NCBI RefSeq assembly: GCF_026151205.1
Contig: NC_087080.1
Coordinates: 6,862,797 to 6,926,796 of the forward strand
Direction: 5' to 3'
Length of the DNA stretch: 64,000 nt
Source: Bolinopsis microptera
Taxonomy: Eukaryota > Ctenophora > Tentaculata > Lobata > Bolinopsidae
Part shown: in pieces, positions 1 through 11,328 of the stretch
How positions within the stretch are numbered: position 1 is the stretch's first letter
Layout of the letters: each line of letters opens with the position of its first letter
Translations under genes and position numbers: made by a program
Notes under the pieces: generated by a model
Databases searched by the model: none
What the model saw: the letters and a program-made list of their open reading frames with translations, nothing else
Told to the model about the DNA's origin: nothing

Positions 1-2
1 TC

Positions 3-125
3 TTGATTCATCCTAAGATATCAGAGGAGCACGTTACAACAAGTATCACTTTGACATGTGCTGCCTACTATGTTAATTCTGAGTCATTTGATGTCAATGT
101 GGACGTGCAATGGTACGGAAAAAAA
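3..125 (+). CDS. Doubtful partial Ig-domain exon at left edge
   Basis: One frame reads an Ig-like strand pattern: SITLTCAAYY followed about 20 residues later by VDVQWYGKK, i.e. the first Ig cysteine and the core tryptophan. It then meets a TGA at 132-134. The next exon (from 223) needs an incoming phase 2, but the only nearby GT dinucleotides (126, 129) give phase 0. A one-base difference in the run of seven A before 126 would repair the phase. This could be an assembly error, a decayed exon, or a non-consensus donor. The true 5' boundary lies outside the window. Confidence 0.45.
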
Positions 126-222
126 GTCGTCTGAACTTGATAAACGTTTTTAGATCTGATTTGTTGATAAAATAACTGTTTAATTACTGAAGTCTTATCA
201 GCCTCATGATAATATATTGCAG

Positions 223-785
223 GTACTTTGTAAAGGAAACTGAAGATAACAGTACAGTGGCAAAATCTTCTATTATCACCTCAAATACCCGATCAAGCAA
301 TGGTCGTCTCATGTTTGAAATGTCGGAAGTCAGAAACTCAACCGTGTCTTTCCTGTACGCATCTGGGGAATACAATGGCGACTATTACTGTATTGTGTCC
401 AAAATAGGATTAACAGCTCAATCCAATAGCGCTACCTACAGATATGGTGGAAGTGATTCTGAGACATTTATTGTTGAACCAAGTTTCTCAAGCTCAACTC
501 AGTCTACAACACAGACACTTACATGTCAGACAGACGATCTTTTGGCAGAGACTCCTGAAATTGAATGGTTTTACCATAAAGACAATAGAACCAAATACAA
601 TTTGAATAATAACGAGTATGCGCCATACAATCTAAACTTATTCAACATTTACTCTGAAGGAGTGCGGAAATCTGTCCTAGAATTAGTGTACGCTTCTGAG
701 AACTATAATGGTGAATATTATTGTATCGCAAAGTTCAGTGAACAAAAACAGACTTCTAGCAGATCAGCTGTTTACAAATATGCTG
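223..785 (+). CDS. Ig-superfamily gene, exon with 1.5 Ig domains
   Basis: The acceptor is TTGCAG before 223 and the donor is CTG|GTAAGA at 786. The frame is open throughout, with incoming phase 2 and outgoing phase 1. It encodes the second half of one Ig domain (GEYNGDYYCIV, the D/E-Y-x-C signature) and a complete second one (TLTCQT, EIEWFYHK, ENYNGEYYCIA). Both end in a Y-x-Y-G/A-G motif (YRYGG, YKYAG), and the first is followed by a linker with FIVEPSF. Several N-x-S/T sequons fit an extracellular protein. No signal peptide or membrane segment of this gene is in the window, so secreted versus membrane-bound is unknown. The exact family is not recognised. Confidence 0.82.
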
Positions 786-949
786 GTAAGAATAATATTT
801 AAAGATTTTTGTACACCAACAACAATTCTTCACATTCCCCAAAGTTGCCGATTCTTATACAAAGAAAATTTTTTTCTGTTTTAACACTGTTTTACCTTTT
901 TATGATCATCTAAAAAAATTTCATAACTCTAGAATTCCCTCTCTTACAG

Positions 950-1080
950 TAAGTGAAGACACTGATACGTTTCAATTTGTGGTGTCGTTGTCCTTACTGG
1001 TGGGAGGAGAGATTCATTTTGATGGGTCTCCTGTTTACGCTGATGACGGACTAAGCGGTCCTGTCTCATTACAGTGCATG
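950..1080 (+). CDS. Ig-superfamily gene, exon (first half of Ig domain)
   Basis: The acceptor is CTCTTACAG, the donor ATG|GTATGA. Incoming phase 1 matches the previous exon and outgoing phase is 0. It reads VSEDTDTFQFVVSLSLL and later PVSLQCM, the first half of an Ig fold with its first cysteine close to the exon end. The core tryptophan lies in the next exon. Confidence 0.75.
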
Positions 1081-1253
1081 GTATGACAAAGTTAGCGATT
1101 GGGTAGAACTATCTTAACAGGGATTAAAACTTTTGATTTAAGTTGATTAATAAAATAAGGATACTTTAACGACATACGGATACTGATATCAGTTTATCTT
1201 ATTAAAAATCATATAAAATATAATATTAGACTCTAGAAAATTGCCTTTTTCAG

Positions 1254-1481
1254 GATTCCACATTCAGTGAAAAAATAATGATAGAAAAGAACTACACATG
1301 GATCTTTTCAACAGGGGCGGACGATGACGATCTGAAAGAGCTAGTTTCCAACAATCTCTATCAAATATCTGACCATGGCTTCTTAAATGTGTTAGAATTT
1401 CAGTTCTCCTCCACAGATTATGTCGGTAACTACAGATGTCTTATCGTTGGAGTAACGGAAGATGGAGAGGCTGTTTTTGGG
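1254..1481 (+). CDS. Ig-superfamily gene, exon (second half of Ig domain)
   Basis: The acceptor is TTTTTCAG, the donor GGG|GTAAGT; phase 0 in and 0 out. It encodes YTWIFSTG (core Trp) and then STDYVGNYRCLIVGV, the D-Y-x-G-x-Y-x-C motif closing the Ig domain. It carries an acidic stretch (ADDDD) between strands. The following 371-bp intron contains no convincing exon. Confidence 0.78.
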
Positions 1482-1852
1482 GTAAGTTAGATTATAATAT
1501 TATAAGATACAAGAGAGATGTAACTTTGAGACTGAGGAGGATTAGGACTCCTCAGACTGCAGTACATATATAATATTTCTTCTCTATTGTCCTCAATAAA
1601 TAAAAGTGTGCAACAATTTTGAAATAAAACAGATAGGTGCACAACACGGAGGTTGCACATTCTCATATCATTCAGAACGTCCATATTCTCCTTTTTCGGG
1701 CTAATAGCTGCGGGTCCTGCGTGGGTGCGAGATATCCAGAACTTGCTAGAAACAAAAAGTAGACAAAAGAAATCTTGCAAGAGCACCCGAGCGAGTATTC
1801 TCAATTTTGTCCGACATTTATTCTTAAAGTAACAAGGATGACCCAACCTCAG

Positions 1853-2019
1853 GTGAGTGATAAGTTCGTGTACATGTACAACGGTGAGATGGTAACCCCT
1901 CAGTTCCTGGTGGAACCCAGCTTTGCTGTGGATAGCATCACACAGCTGGTTACAGAGAGTGGCATTTCTCTGACTTGTAAAGTTACTCAGCCTGCGTTTT
2001 ATCCTCCAGTTAAAATAAC
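1853..2019 (+). CDS. Ig-superfamily gene, exon (linker and start of Ig domain)
   Basis: The acceptor is CAACCTCAG, the donor AAC|GTGAGT; phase 0 in, phase 2 out. It reads VYMYNGE, the counterpart of the Y-x-Y-G-G motif ending the other domains, then FLVEPSF (also seen near 470) and GISLTCKV with the first Ig cysteine. The phase-2 intron falls immediately before the core Trp codon. A 194-codon antisense frame over this exon is a shadow. Confidence 0.8.
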
Positions 2020-2655
2020 GTGAGTTGGCGACTTTCATTAATAAGTGATGTTTTTTATGACGTATGAACATTGGGTTTTTATTTCAACGGAAACGGTTTT
2101 CGTGCCAAGGGATTGTTTTTGTTCTTTCAAAATTACACACGTAGCATGAACCAGATTACCCGATATTCTAAATTTGAAAAACAAAATAATTCCTCTGGCC
2201 CACTTCCCCCTCATCTTCCCTGTAGCTGAGTATCATTTCCTCTGTATCCCGCTGGGAAATAACCACGGCCTCCCCAACATAACCCACCACAACAACATAT
2301 CTCCAACTGTCTCCACACAACATGTTATACTGTATGTCAACTGCAGTCTGAGACACCAGACAGTGCATTTGTAGCGCCTCCCCCCTGATGTCTGCTCACC
2401 ACTAGCCCTCCTCGCTCTCTCTCTTCTCTGCAGCTACCCATTATCACGTTATTATAATTACAGTCTGGTCTATCCTGTACTGTAACATGTTGTGGTCTCC
2501 ATGAAATGAGCGATTGTCAGGTTAGACTAACTGTTGACAAGGGTTATGGTTTGATGGGTTGGGGGATCCCTCCAAAAATGTAATGTTTATCAGATCATGC
2601 CACGTGGTTGGATGGCACCCTCTTAAAATTTAATCACGTGACTTTTTTGTTTCAG

Positions 2656-2718
2656 GTGGTACAGGGGCTCTGCTGGGTTCTCACGTGTTCCTATTCTCCC
2701 TGGTAACATCGCTAACAT
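2656..2718 (+). CDS. Ig-superfamily gene, 63-nt exon with Ig core Trp
   Basis: The acceptor is TTGTTTCAG, the donor AACAT|GTTAGT; phase 2 in and out. It begins WYRGSAGF directly after the preceding ITx, so the Ig core tryptophan is the first complete codon. It must join the exon at 4135, which also enters in phase 2. Confidence 0.72.
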
Positions 2719-3017
2719 GTTAGTTCATTTTTATGTTACTAATGTTCTGTTTAAATTTAAATTTGCTCAGTAATTTACATAATATTTATCAACGTACCGT
2801 GTACTTCGAAGAAAGTATTCAAAAAGCTTCATTCCTGTCAAATTCTTGCTATAATGTGACGAAATAAATGTAGCTGCATTTCTTATAATGGTAGCCAATC
2901 AGTTAAAACAATAAGAACCGTGTTCTCAACATGACAACATAGCATACTTCTTCCCAAAACTCACCAGTATGATTAGCATGGCTATTGTTTTGGACAGAAT
3001 GGTGTGAATGAAGTTTA

Positions 3018-4113
3018 ACAAAAGCACTGCAGACAGTTTATGGTTAAAATTGTTTGAAAATATGTTTGAAAATATGTTGAAATATTGTTCAGAACATAAT
3101 CCTATAATCGTCATACGGCTTACAAGAATCTTAAAACCATGATTATGGAAAGCAATAATTGCAATGATACAATAAGAGCTAAATGATGTTGTAAACTCCT
3201 TATGAATATTTAATTTAGGTATACAAATTTGGGTATAATATAGCTATATAGACACAAAATAATTAAAGCACTAATAAAGAATAATTACCATTATTTGTGC
3301 TTCGTTTAACAAAGAGACGCAGCCTTATTACATTTTATACAACCATGGTCTATACTCACTAAACATATCCACTATTTCAACTTGTTTAACTTATTGAACA
3401 TAGCAATAAAGTAATCACTATTTAAATAACAATTTAAACTGATACCAGATAACACGTGACCTTCAGGTACTCCCTGAACTGATACTAGATAACACGTGAC
3501 CCTCAGGTACTCCCTGAACTGATACCAAATAACACGTGACCCTCAGGTACTCCCTGAACTGATTGACAAAAGCACTGCAGACAGTTTATGGTTAAAATTG
3601 TTTGAAAATATGTTTGAAAATATGTTAAAATATTGTTCAGAACATAATCCTATAATCGTCATACGGCTTACAAGAATCTTAAAACCATGATTATGGAAAG
3701 CAATAATTGCAATGATACAATAAGAGCTAAATGATGTTGTAAACTCCTTATGAATATTTAATTTAGGTATACAAATTTGGGTATAATATAGCTATATAGA
3801 CACAAAATAATTAAAGCACTAATAAAGAATAATTACCATTATTTGTGCTTCGTTTAACAAAGAGACGCAGCCCTATTACATTTTATACAACCATGGTCTA
3901 TACTCACTAAACATATCCACTATTTCAACTTGTTTAACTTATTGAACATAGCAATAAAGTAATCACTATTTAAATAACAATTTAAACTGATACCAGATAA
4001 CACGTGACCTTCAGGTACTCCCTGAACTGATACTAGATAACACGTGACCCTCAGGTACTCCCTGAACTGATAACAAATAACACGTGACCCTCAGGTACTC
4101 CCTGAACTGATAC
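3018..4113. repeat. 548-bp tandem direct duplication
   Basis: The block 3018-3565 is repeated head to tail at 3566-~4113 with only a few substitutions (for example AGCCTTATTA versus AGCCCTATTA). Both copies start ACAAAAGCACTGCAGACAG and finish in the 40-bp minisatellite. Near-identity suggests a recent event. Confidence 0.92.
3441..3560. repeat. 40-bp minisatellite, cluster 1 (3 units)
   Basis: There are three 40-bp units starting at 3441, 3481 and 3521. Each has AACACGTGACC then T/CTCAG, GTACTCCCTGAACT and GATAC. The TCAG/GTACTCCCTGAAC part equals the acceptor and first codons of the exon at 4135. Confidence 0.95.
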
Positions 4114-4147
4114 CAAATAACACGTGACCCTCAGGTACTCCCTGAAC
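3989..4147. repeat. 40-bp minisatellite, cluster 2 (4 units, last one is the exon boundary)
   Basis: Units start at 3989, 4029, 4069 and 4109. The fourth unit runs into real coding sequence: CCCTGAAC is followed by GAGGACG instead of TGATAC. The array therefore probably arose by amplification of the exon boundary itself. Confidence 0.93.
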
Positions 4148-4268
4148 GAGGACGATAGCGTGCTCACATTCCTGCAGTACTCGTCCTACAATAACGGTAC
4201 ATACCACTGTGAGGCTAGTAATAGTCAGGGGATCACTACTAGTAGGGAGGCGCTCTACCAGTACGGGG
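4135..4268 (+). CDS. Ig-superfamily gene, exon (end of Ig domain)
   Basis: The acceptor is CCCTCAG inside the last minisatellite unit, the donor GGGG|GTGAGT. Phase 2 in, phase 1 out. It reads YSLNEDDSVLTFLQYSS, YNNGTYHCEASNSQG (second Ig cysteine) and ALYQYG, the recurrent domain-end motif. Six upstream copies of the same acceptor would enter the same frame but hit TGA after four codons. Confidence 0.8.
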
Positions 4269-4328
4269 GTGAGTTAAAGTTATACACCACTAATGTAATT
4301 TTACAGTTTGGGAGTGAGTTATCAGAAA

Positions 4329-4451
4329 TATGATGGAAATATAGTGGAAATATGATGGAAATATGATAGAAATATGATAGAAATATTATGGAAATATGAT
4401 GGAAATATGATAGAAATATGATAGAAATATGATAGAAATATGATAGAAATA
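4329..4451. repeat. 11-bp minisatellite ATGATRGAAAT
   Basis: About eleven imperfect tandem copies of ATGATGGAAAT or ATGATAGAAAT. Confidence 0.9.
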
Positions 4452-5370
4452 CGAACTTTTACAATGATGAGATAACAATACTCATCATAAGCATGACAAG
4501 CTCGTAGGGTATTTATTTTAATTCTCATGTGATAATATTATATCAGTTTTATAAACATTTACGTGGTCTTCCTATTTCCGGATTCGAGCGTTTTTTCATT
4601 GCTAATTCCATTTTATGATTCGTAGCAAGGGTATTCTCAATTAGGCTAGACGCATACTATTAACTAAACTAAGTTGGTGGGTGATATATTTGGTTTTTTA
4701 ATGATAAGTTAAACCTATTTTGTGCCCAACGAGTAGTAAGATCAAAGAGACACACTGTCGGTCAGTCAGGAAAAAATCAGTAAATCTCCGAGCAGACAGT
4801 GTTCTAGACGCAATATTCTGGAAGGTCTTCAATCGTAATAGTAGATGTCTCGGTTGATGTTGTGACTGCTTAGAAGCTGATGAAGTGGTCCCAGGCAGGG
4901 GCCAGACTTTCAGCTGAAAACTCATTTGTAAATCAAGCGTAACTAGGGTCCTAACTAATAAGACGTTATCATCGGCCGTGGAACTTACTGCTGGTATTCG
5001 TGGCATTCTGATTACACGAACAGCGCGACAACGGCATTCTTTTGACGCTCTATCTCAGGTGTTTAATAGTGCAATCCTCACTGCAGCTGCAAACATACAT
5101 TCACGGCACAATTCACGCAATTCCCTTCTAATGGAGCTGCAACAGTAGAACTCAGCACACGCCATGCAGCACACATCTCTCTCCCTAATAAAACATGGAA
5201 CGATCACCCAGCATGTTCGATAACAGGTCCACTAGTCGAACCAATGGTAACCTTGTAACACAGCTAATAGCTTGTCATCACCAACTGTCAATACGTCAGT
5301 ACTGTTATTTCTGACACTTTGTGGCCTGTTGGAGAGTGGCCTGGTTCCGTTTAATCGGGAAGTTCTGTCC

Positions 5371-5433
5371 TGCAGATGTAGGACAGGGTGTAGGACAGGA
5401 TGTAGGACAGGGTGTAGGACAGGATGTAGGACA
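5371..5433. repeat. 11-bp minisatellite GTAGGACAGGR
   Basis: About five tandem copies alternating GGGT and GGAT endings. The frame CRTGCRTG across it is an artefact of the repeat. Confidence 0.9.
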
Positions 5434-6910
5434 CTGGTCAGTGGTCACTTAAAGCATTCTGGTAGTCCTGTTTTCTTCATCTAGCCTTCAATATGCAGTC
5501 TACTGTATGCAGTGCAGCTCTACATTTCGCAGTAGATCTCATAATTGAAGCTGAGGGCTTAGACTTAGAGAAGGAGATGGTGTCTCTCTCTCAGGCGAGG
5601 AATCCAGGAACTGTAGTACTGTAGTACAATATCCCTGGTAGGATGAACTCACAACATGTTGCAGGAAAACCGGAAACACGAGGAGTTATAAAACATGCTG
5701 TGGTTTGTTGTTAAAATCCTGCTCTTATGGGTTTATTAGTAACTAGCTAGAAGTGATTGAAAGAGAAAAGTTCAATGTAAGGTTGGTACAGCTGAACTCG
5801 TAGTAGGGTACCTTGTATCCTGGAAGTATGCCGCTACCTCACTAGGTTGCAAGTCAAGTAAAACTAGGAGCGCCGCCTCCCTTACGGCTTCCCCCAACGT
5901 CGGCACTCCGCCGGAATATCACCATTCAACTGCGTCTCCACTAATGAACTTTACGTGAACTTGTCGGCAAGTTCGGGGCCGGAACTTGAGCTGAACTTGC
6001 CGGCAAATTGGTAGACGTGAAGTCTGGTGGAGAGAGAGAACAGTTGTATGTTAGCTGCGGCAAGTCGTTAGTAGCTCAGCACACGTCTAGATTGGAGCTA
6101 GGCGTAATTGTGTCGTAAACTGAGAGGCCGGGGGGCTTCTGCAGTAATTATCTTACCAATTATTGGAGCAAAATCTTGGAAATTGTGGCAAGTAAAAAGT
6201 GCCCCCCCCCCCCTGGCCCCTGCTCATATTGATCCACCAAGGTTTTGTAGTGGAGGGACTTCTTGTCTGTCATCATATTTGCGCTACTTGTAACAATACG
6301 AATCAGTATTGTTACAGTTTATCTGATTTGTTCCTACACCGCCCAGAGCTGGGCTGAACACGTATAATGCTATGTACACCCCTCACTGTCACATTATAAT
6401 ATTATCAAGAGTAAAGGCCGGAACAATAACATGAGCAGTTACTGGTGAGGCTAGAGGTGGGGTTGTTTGGGAGTAACAAGGCTGGCAGGTGTGCAACACA
6501 TGTTGATAGCATAATTGGGCCGCGGACAAACCTCAGAATATATTATGTACATAAATTAGTTATTTATCAACAAACGGATTTATATAATGAATTATGTTAG
6601 TATGTGGTACGTGCATTCCTTGAATTTTTCTCTGCTTTCAAGTATTATTTCAAGTTTCGTACGGCTTATAACAGTCACTGACTGGAATTTGCCCGAATTC
6701 CTATCTATAGAACAAAATGTATGTAAAATCCATCACTTTGAAGTTTAGGTCAAGAAGAAGTGGGTGCTTATCTAGAAATAACAAAGCGAAATGATAAAGT
6801 GAAAATGGATGACATTGGACATTCAGTATTGTCTCAGTAATCTGATCATAATAACGAAAACCTGAGTCATAACCTTTAACCGTTCAACAATTCGCTCAAC
6901 ATATTGCCCA

Positions 6911-6954
6911 TTATAACTCTAACTATCTATAGCTAAAGCTTAGTTAGAGTTATA
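6911..6954. repeat. Short inverted repeat (hairpin)
   Basis: TATAACTCTAACT is followed 17 bp later by AGTTAGAGTTATA. A perfect 13-bp stem in intron DNA of unknown role. Confidence 0.75.
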
Positions 6955-7880
6955 CCATTATCATGACAGTAAAAGGATGATCAGATTAACTCTGTTCATT
7001 TAGATGTGAGCTACACTATAATAATGCACTATAATATACTATTTCACTATAATGCACTATAATACCACTATTTTGAGCTATCTAACCAATGTGGTTCAGA
7101 CTGACTCCACAGTCCAAATGTCCAGTAGCTGTTGAGTACTGCGACCCGCCTTACTGTCTAGCATGTGTTGACATTACCATGTGCCAATAACTAGAATAAC
7201 TAGAAGTTAGGCATGCATAACTCCCCGTCAGAGAATCTAGATTGCTAGCTAGAGCCTAGACTCTGCAAAGGATTCCCAGTTTCCAGAAGGATCTTCAGAC
7301 AACATCAAAACTTTCTCAGAACAAATCCGTCATAATACATTAGTGCTTCAAGAACGTCATCTCTTGTCTATGAATTATGATACAGTATTATATATATACT
7401 CTGACAACTTGTCTATCATACACTTTAATAACTTGTCTGTGTTGGGGGGAGATGAAGGTGACAGGTAGTGTAGGATGAGAAATAAGATATGATCTCCTGA
7501 CAAATTTAAACAGCTTAATTAGATCCTTTATTAGATCTTGTTAGGTCGATAACATTAGACTACTTGTACACTCTATCTCTAGCCAGTCGAGTTGAATAGC
7601 TAATAAAGTTACAGTATTATATTGAGACGGATTAATTGATACTCTGCTGAATCTGGTGTAGTATTATTGCTTCATTGACTCTGCTGAGGGAACTTTTTTA
7701 AGTGTGTGGGGTATCAGATCGTGTAAAAAATCACGCAAAATATTGTGATGAGAATGAAAATCAATAATAAAAATGACATTTTTCTAATCCATAACGAAAT
7801 GAAAATTAATGAATTCTCCGTTTTTTGGTCAGTGATTTACTGACATTCTTTTGGCGAGTGTTTCACTTCTCCAACCTCAG

Positions 7881-8050
7881 ATTACATCAAGATCACCTCG
7901 AACGTAACAACAGAAGGGCAGCTGTACCTGGAGTGTGACTACAGTGTAGCTAACTCAGCTGATAGTGAGAGAAGCAGGGTCACGTGGTTGTTTGAGAGCA
8001 GTCCTGGGCAGTTCGGTCCGCTGGATTCTAACAAAACATCTGTTGACAAT
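7881..8050 (+). CDS. Ig-superfamily gene, exon (first half of last visible Ig domain)
   Basis: The acceptor is CCAACCTCAG, the donor AAT|GTTAGT. Phase 1 in, phase 0 out. It reads DYIKITSNVTTEGQLYLECD (first Ig cysteine) and RVTWLFESS (core Trp). The intron to the next exon (369 bp) starts with a 31-bp tandem repeat. Confidence 0.8.
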
Positions 8051-8069
8051 GTTAGTATTTAGTTTTGTT

Positions 8070-8197
8070 ATTGGATGTGATTTTAATGTCATTGCTTGTA
8101 ATTTACTGTGATTTTAATGTCATTGCTTGTAATTAGCTGTGATTTTAATGTCATTGCTTGTAATTAGCTGTGATTTTAATGTCATTGCTTGTAATTG
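8070..8197. repeat. 31-bp tandem repeat, four copies
   Basis: The unit TGTGATTTTAATGTCATTGC continuing TTGTAATTAGC is repeated four times within the intron. Confidence 0.92.
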
Positions 8198-8419
8198 AGT
8201 ATGATTATAGTAAATTTAAACGAATATAGATCATGAACCTGGACACGGAAGTTGGTATTTAACAAGAAGAAACTGCTGGGCGGCTTAATATTTGATATAA
8301 TAATCGGACATGCTACTGTCGTACAATATATAATTATTATAGCCTGTACATAAGCTTTTAAGCAGGTCACTGATCAAAAATTCATAAATCACTGATCCTA
8401 AATACCGGTAATATTCCAG

Positions 8420-8555
8420 GACAACTCAAGTTCTATCTCTACCCTTACATTCCTGGATATGAGTATGAAGGAGGTGGGAAGGTACAAGTGTGTCTTCTCT
8501 AAAACTACTAAAGAGAACAAGAACAAGTGGGCTTATGGATTCTACACTATCTCAG
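8420..8555 (+). CDS. Ig-superfamily gene, last visible exon
   Basis: The acceptor is ATATTCCAG, the donor CTCAG|GTATTG. Phase 0 in, phase 1 out. It reads SSISTLTFLDMSMKEVGRYK then CVFSKTT, the Ig closing motif, and ends FYTIS. If the donor is not used, translation continues GIVVILLVK to TAG at 8582-8584. That short hydrophobic end is not long enough for a membrane helix, so splicing onward is more likely. The outgoing phase 1 also matches receptor exon 2 at 17236, so this gene and the receptor could share transcripts. Confidence 0.78.
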
Positions 8556-11328
8556 GTATTGTAGTAATACTGTTAGTAAAATAGTGTTACAGTAAGTAAA
8601 GTGAATTTATATTGCTATTAGTAAATTATAAGTAAAAGTAATGCAAATTTACAGTGATACTATCAGTAGTGTAATCTAAATTTAAAGTTATACTATTAGT
8701 AAAGTTCTGTAATCTTGAGTCGTATTACAATTTTCTGTGGTGTACGTTGCTGTACCATATTATCAGGCACTGCAGCTCAATGCAATAAGTGGGATAAGTA
8801 AAGTAATGTAACTTTAAAGTTACGTTACAATTTTCTATAGTGTAGCCCGGCGCGGTGCTCTTTACTGCACAGCGATTATTGTATATTTATAGCCACAAGC
8901 GAAATTTTCACATGAGATGTTAAAATTTGAATAATACCCCAGTTTTAAAAACGGAGATTAACGAAATGTGCAATTCTTCTTTTCGATTTAAATGTCAAAC
9001 TGTAGCCGCTTTGTCAAAGAATCCCTGAACCTGCCTATCTGTAGCTGCCACTTGCACTGAGGTGCTATTAGAGAATTGCCGTGCACCACGCTAACCAAGT
9101 AATCAGCAGTACACAGGTTTTATTAATTAAAATGTTCTAGAAGAACACACTCCGTCAGCACTTCCACCAAACTACCACCAGAACACGACCTACACTCACA
9201 TCACCCGATAATTACCATCAATTAAACCAATTATTCAATTAGATAAATAAAATTACTTGATAAAATAATTAAATAATTATGTCTGCCTCCTAAAAATCAG
9301 CCCGACACATACATGCTCCCAAGTATCCGCGGTCTGTGATGCTCTAAAATTATTAAATATCCCTACTTCTCCGTGTACTGTTAATCAGTTGTAAATTGCT
9401 CTACCTAGATTCTGAGCCTGTAATACTGACCAGATATATATAATAGTATATAACAGTACATGATAGTTAATACTTCTCATTTTTTGTCTTTTTGTTGAAG
9501 GTGAGGTCGTTGACGCGCCTACTTTCTCATCGTGTGGTCTTAGTCTATTTTTATACCCTGTCAATTGTTGTCAGTGTATGAACCCGTCAATTTTGCTTTT
9601 CGAGTCCGTTTTTGTTCGTGATATTGTGCTGCTCTCTTTATTCTATAGGTGTCGTGCGGTGTTGTTTGTTCTTAAGGTCTTATTGTAATCTTCCTGTTTA
9701 GTATCGGACTGTAGTCTTTGATTGTAGCCGGCACATCTGTTCCTGAGTTCGTTGATCAATTAGTTCGGGGCAAAATTTAAAACTTTCCTGTTTTTCCTAG
9801 TGAATTTTTGGTTGATAATGAGCATGGTTAATTTTGTGAAAGACGATGCCTTCAGAAGTAACTTTAATTGCTTTAATTAGCGATGATAGTTCGTGATTTA
9901 TAATATACACTCATTTTAATTTGAATTCCCATTGAAGAAGATGTCTTATTAGTATTACATAGCTCTGACGTATTCAAAATTAAAATTTTGAATATGAGCA
10001 GGGCGTGAAAGCGGTCGTTTTACTTCCCAAGTCTTTTAATCTTCTCAAGTTTCTTTTATTTCCACTGGAAATAAACCGTTTTAATCTCGAATTTGTCAGT
10101 TTGAAAATTTCACCAGACTTTTTTATTCGTTTAAAATATGTAGTTACACTTAAACAATCTATTACTTTTGCTTCTGAGTATGCATTGAACCCCAACTCTA
10201 TTACTTCCGAAGCCTTTTAATCTTCTCATATTTCGTCTAAATACCCCTGAAAATTAGCAACATTAAATCAGTACTTACTGTTTGTCACCTTATGTTAGCT
10301 CCAAAATCACACCTTGTCTTTACACGCAGTATTTGTTTCTCTTTTTAACTTTTTAAACTGCGGGTTTTTAAACACTACGCACTGATTTTGTTATCTCAGG
10401 TTTCAAGTTTAATTAGTTTCAGCTCTTCTTTCAACAGATTTCGTTTCAGTTTCAGGTCTTCTTTCATCTGTTTTATCCTTTACTTTGGTTCTAGTTTGAG
10501 AATTTGTCCATATGTTGCGTCATTTTCCGATTATAGTTGAGAGGAATAGACGAACTCAAGTTACAAATTAGAGTTGAACAATTCAACACAGTTTTAGTTA
10601 AAATATCAGAAAAATGTATCTTTAGATGTTAAGATAAATCGTTCGTTTGTCTTGTTTTATATGATATCTATTATCCCCTTTATATTAGTATTACGTTGTG
10701 CCTTCTATTTCGTTATAATATTGTTAGACTTTTCATCATCTAGCGGACCATCGGTTTTAACGCTTATTATCAGTTTCTAGTCCATGTCTTCTCCTTTAAG
10801 CTCCATATGTATCAAACTATAGGATATGGGGGGGGAGGGGGGGGGGGGCACAAAGTGGTTTGAGTCTCTGTGGTCCTTAGGTCTGGAATAAATTGTCTTA
10901 TATGATTAAACATATTATATTGATACTTCGAGTTTTTAAAAGTAAAAGTGCGAGGAGGCATTTGGTAGCATTTGATTTCATAAGATGACACTATGATCCT
11001 TAGCATTTGTTACCAACGTCGCTTTATTTACATGGCTTTGGTGAAATCGTATGATTTTGAATCTATAATTTATATGCTTATTGTCATTATTAATATTATT
11101 TGCACCAGTTTCGACTGAGTTATCGATGCTCATGCCACCACATCGCGGGTTTGCTACAACTATTCTAAATAAACTTTGTCCTCGAAGTGTGATACACCAA
11201 TTTCGAGTACATTAAGCATGGTTTTATAATCTGAGTTATAAGTCTGACGTAGAATGTCGTTACTTTACATAAACTTCCATTACAGCATCCTTCTTATTGA
11301 CTGCGATCAGTAATCTTATTTATAAGTT

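Larger units (their letters stand above)
2719..4134 (+). other. Intron with tandem duplication and minisatellite
   Basis: This intron holds a 548-bp direct duplication and two clusters of a 40-bp repeat that end at the acceptor of the next exon. No coding sequence is apparent. Confidence 0.6.
4269..7880 (+). other. 3.6-kb intron, simple repeats only
   Basis: It contains an 11-bp ATGATRGAAAT array (4329-4451), an 11-bp GTAGGACAGGR array (~5371-5433), a poly-C run near 6201, and a short inverted repeat at 6911-6954. No exon with Ig features and matching phase 1 was seen between the two coding exons. Confidence 0.55.

Noticed and set aside
1487..2071. 194-codon minus-strand frame
   Set aside because: It lies opposite a well-supported Ig exon and its flanking introns, with no recognisable domain; a shadow frame.
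9484..9686. Possible extra exon (GEVVDAPTF...) after the last Ig exon
   Set aside because: An acceptor-like GAAG and phase 1 fit, but there is no Ig pattern, no good donor, and the frame runs into a stop; not supportable.
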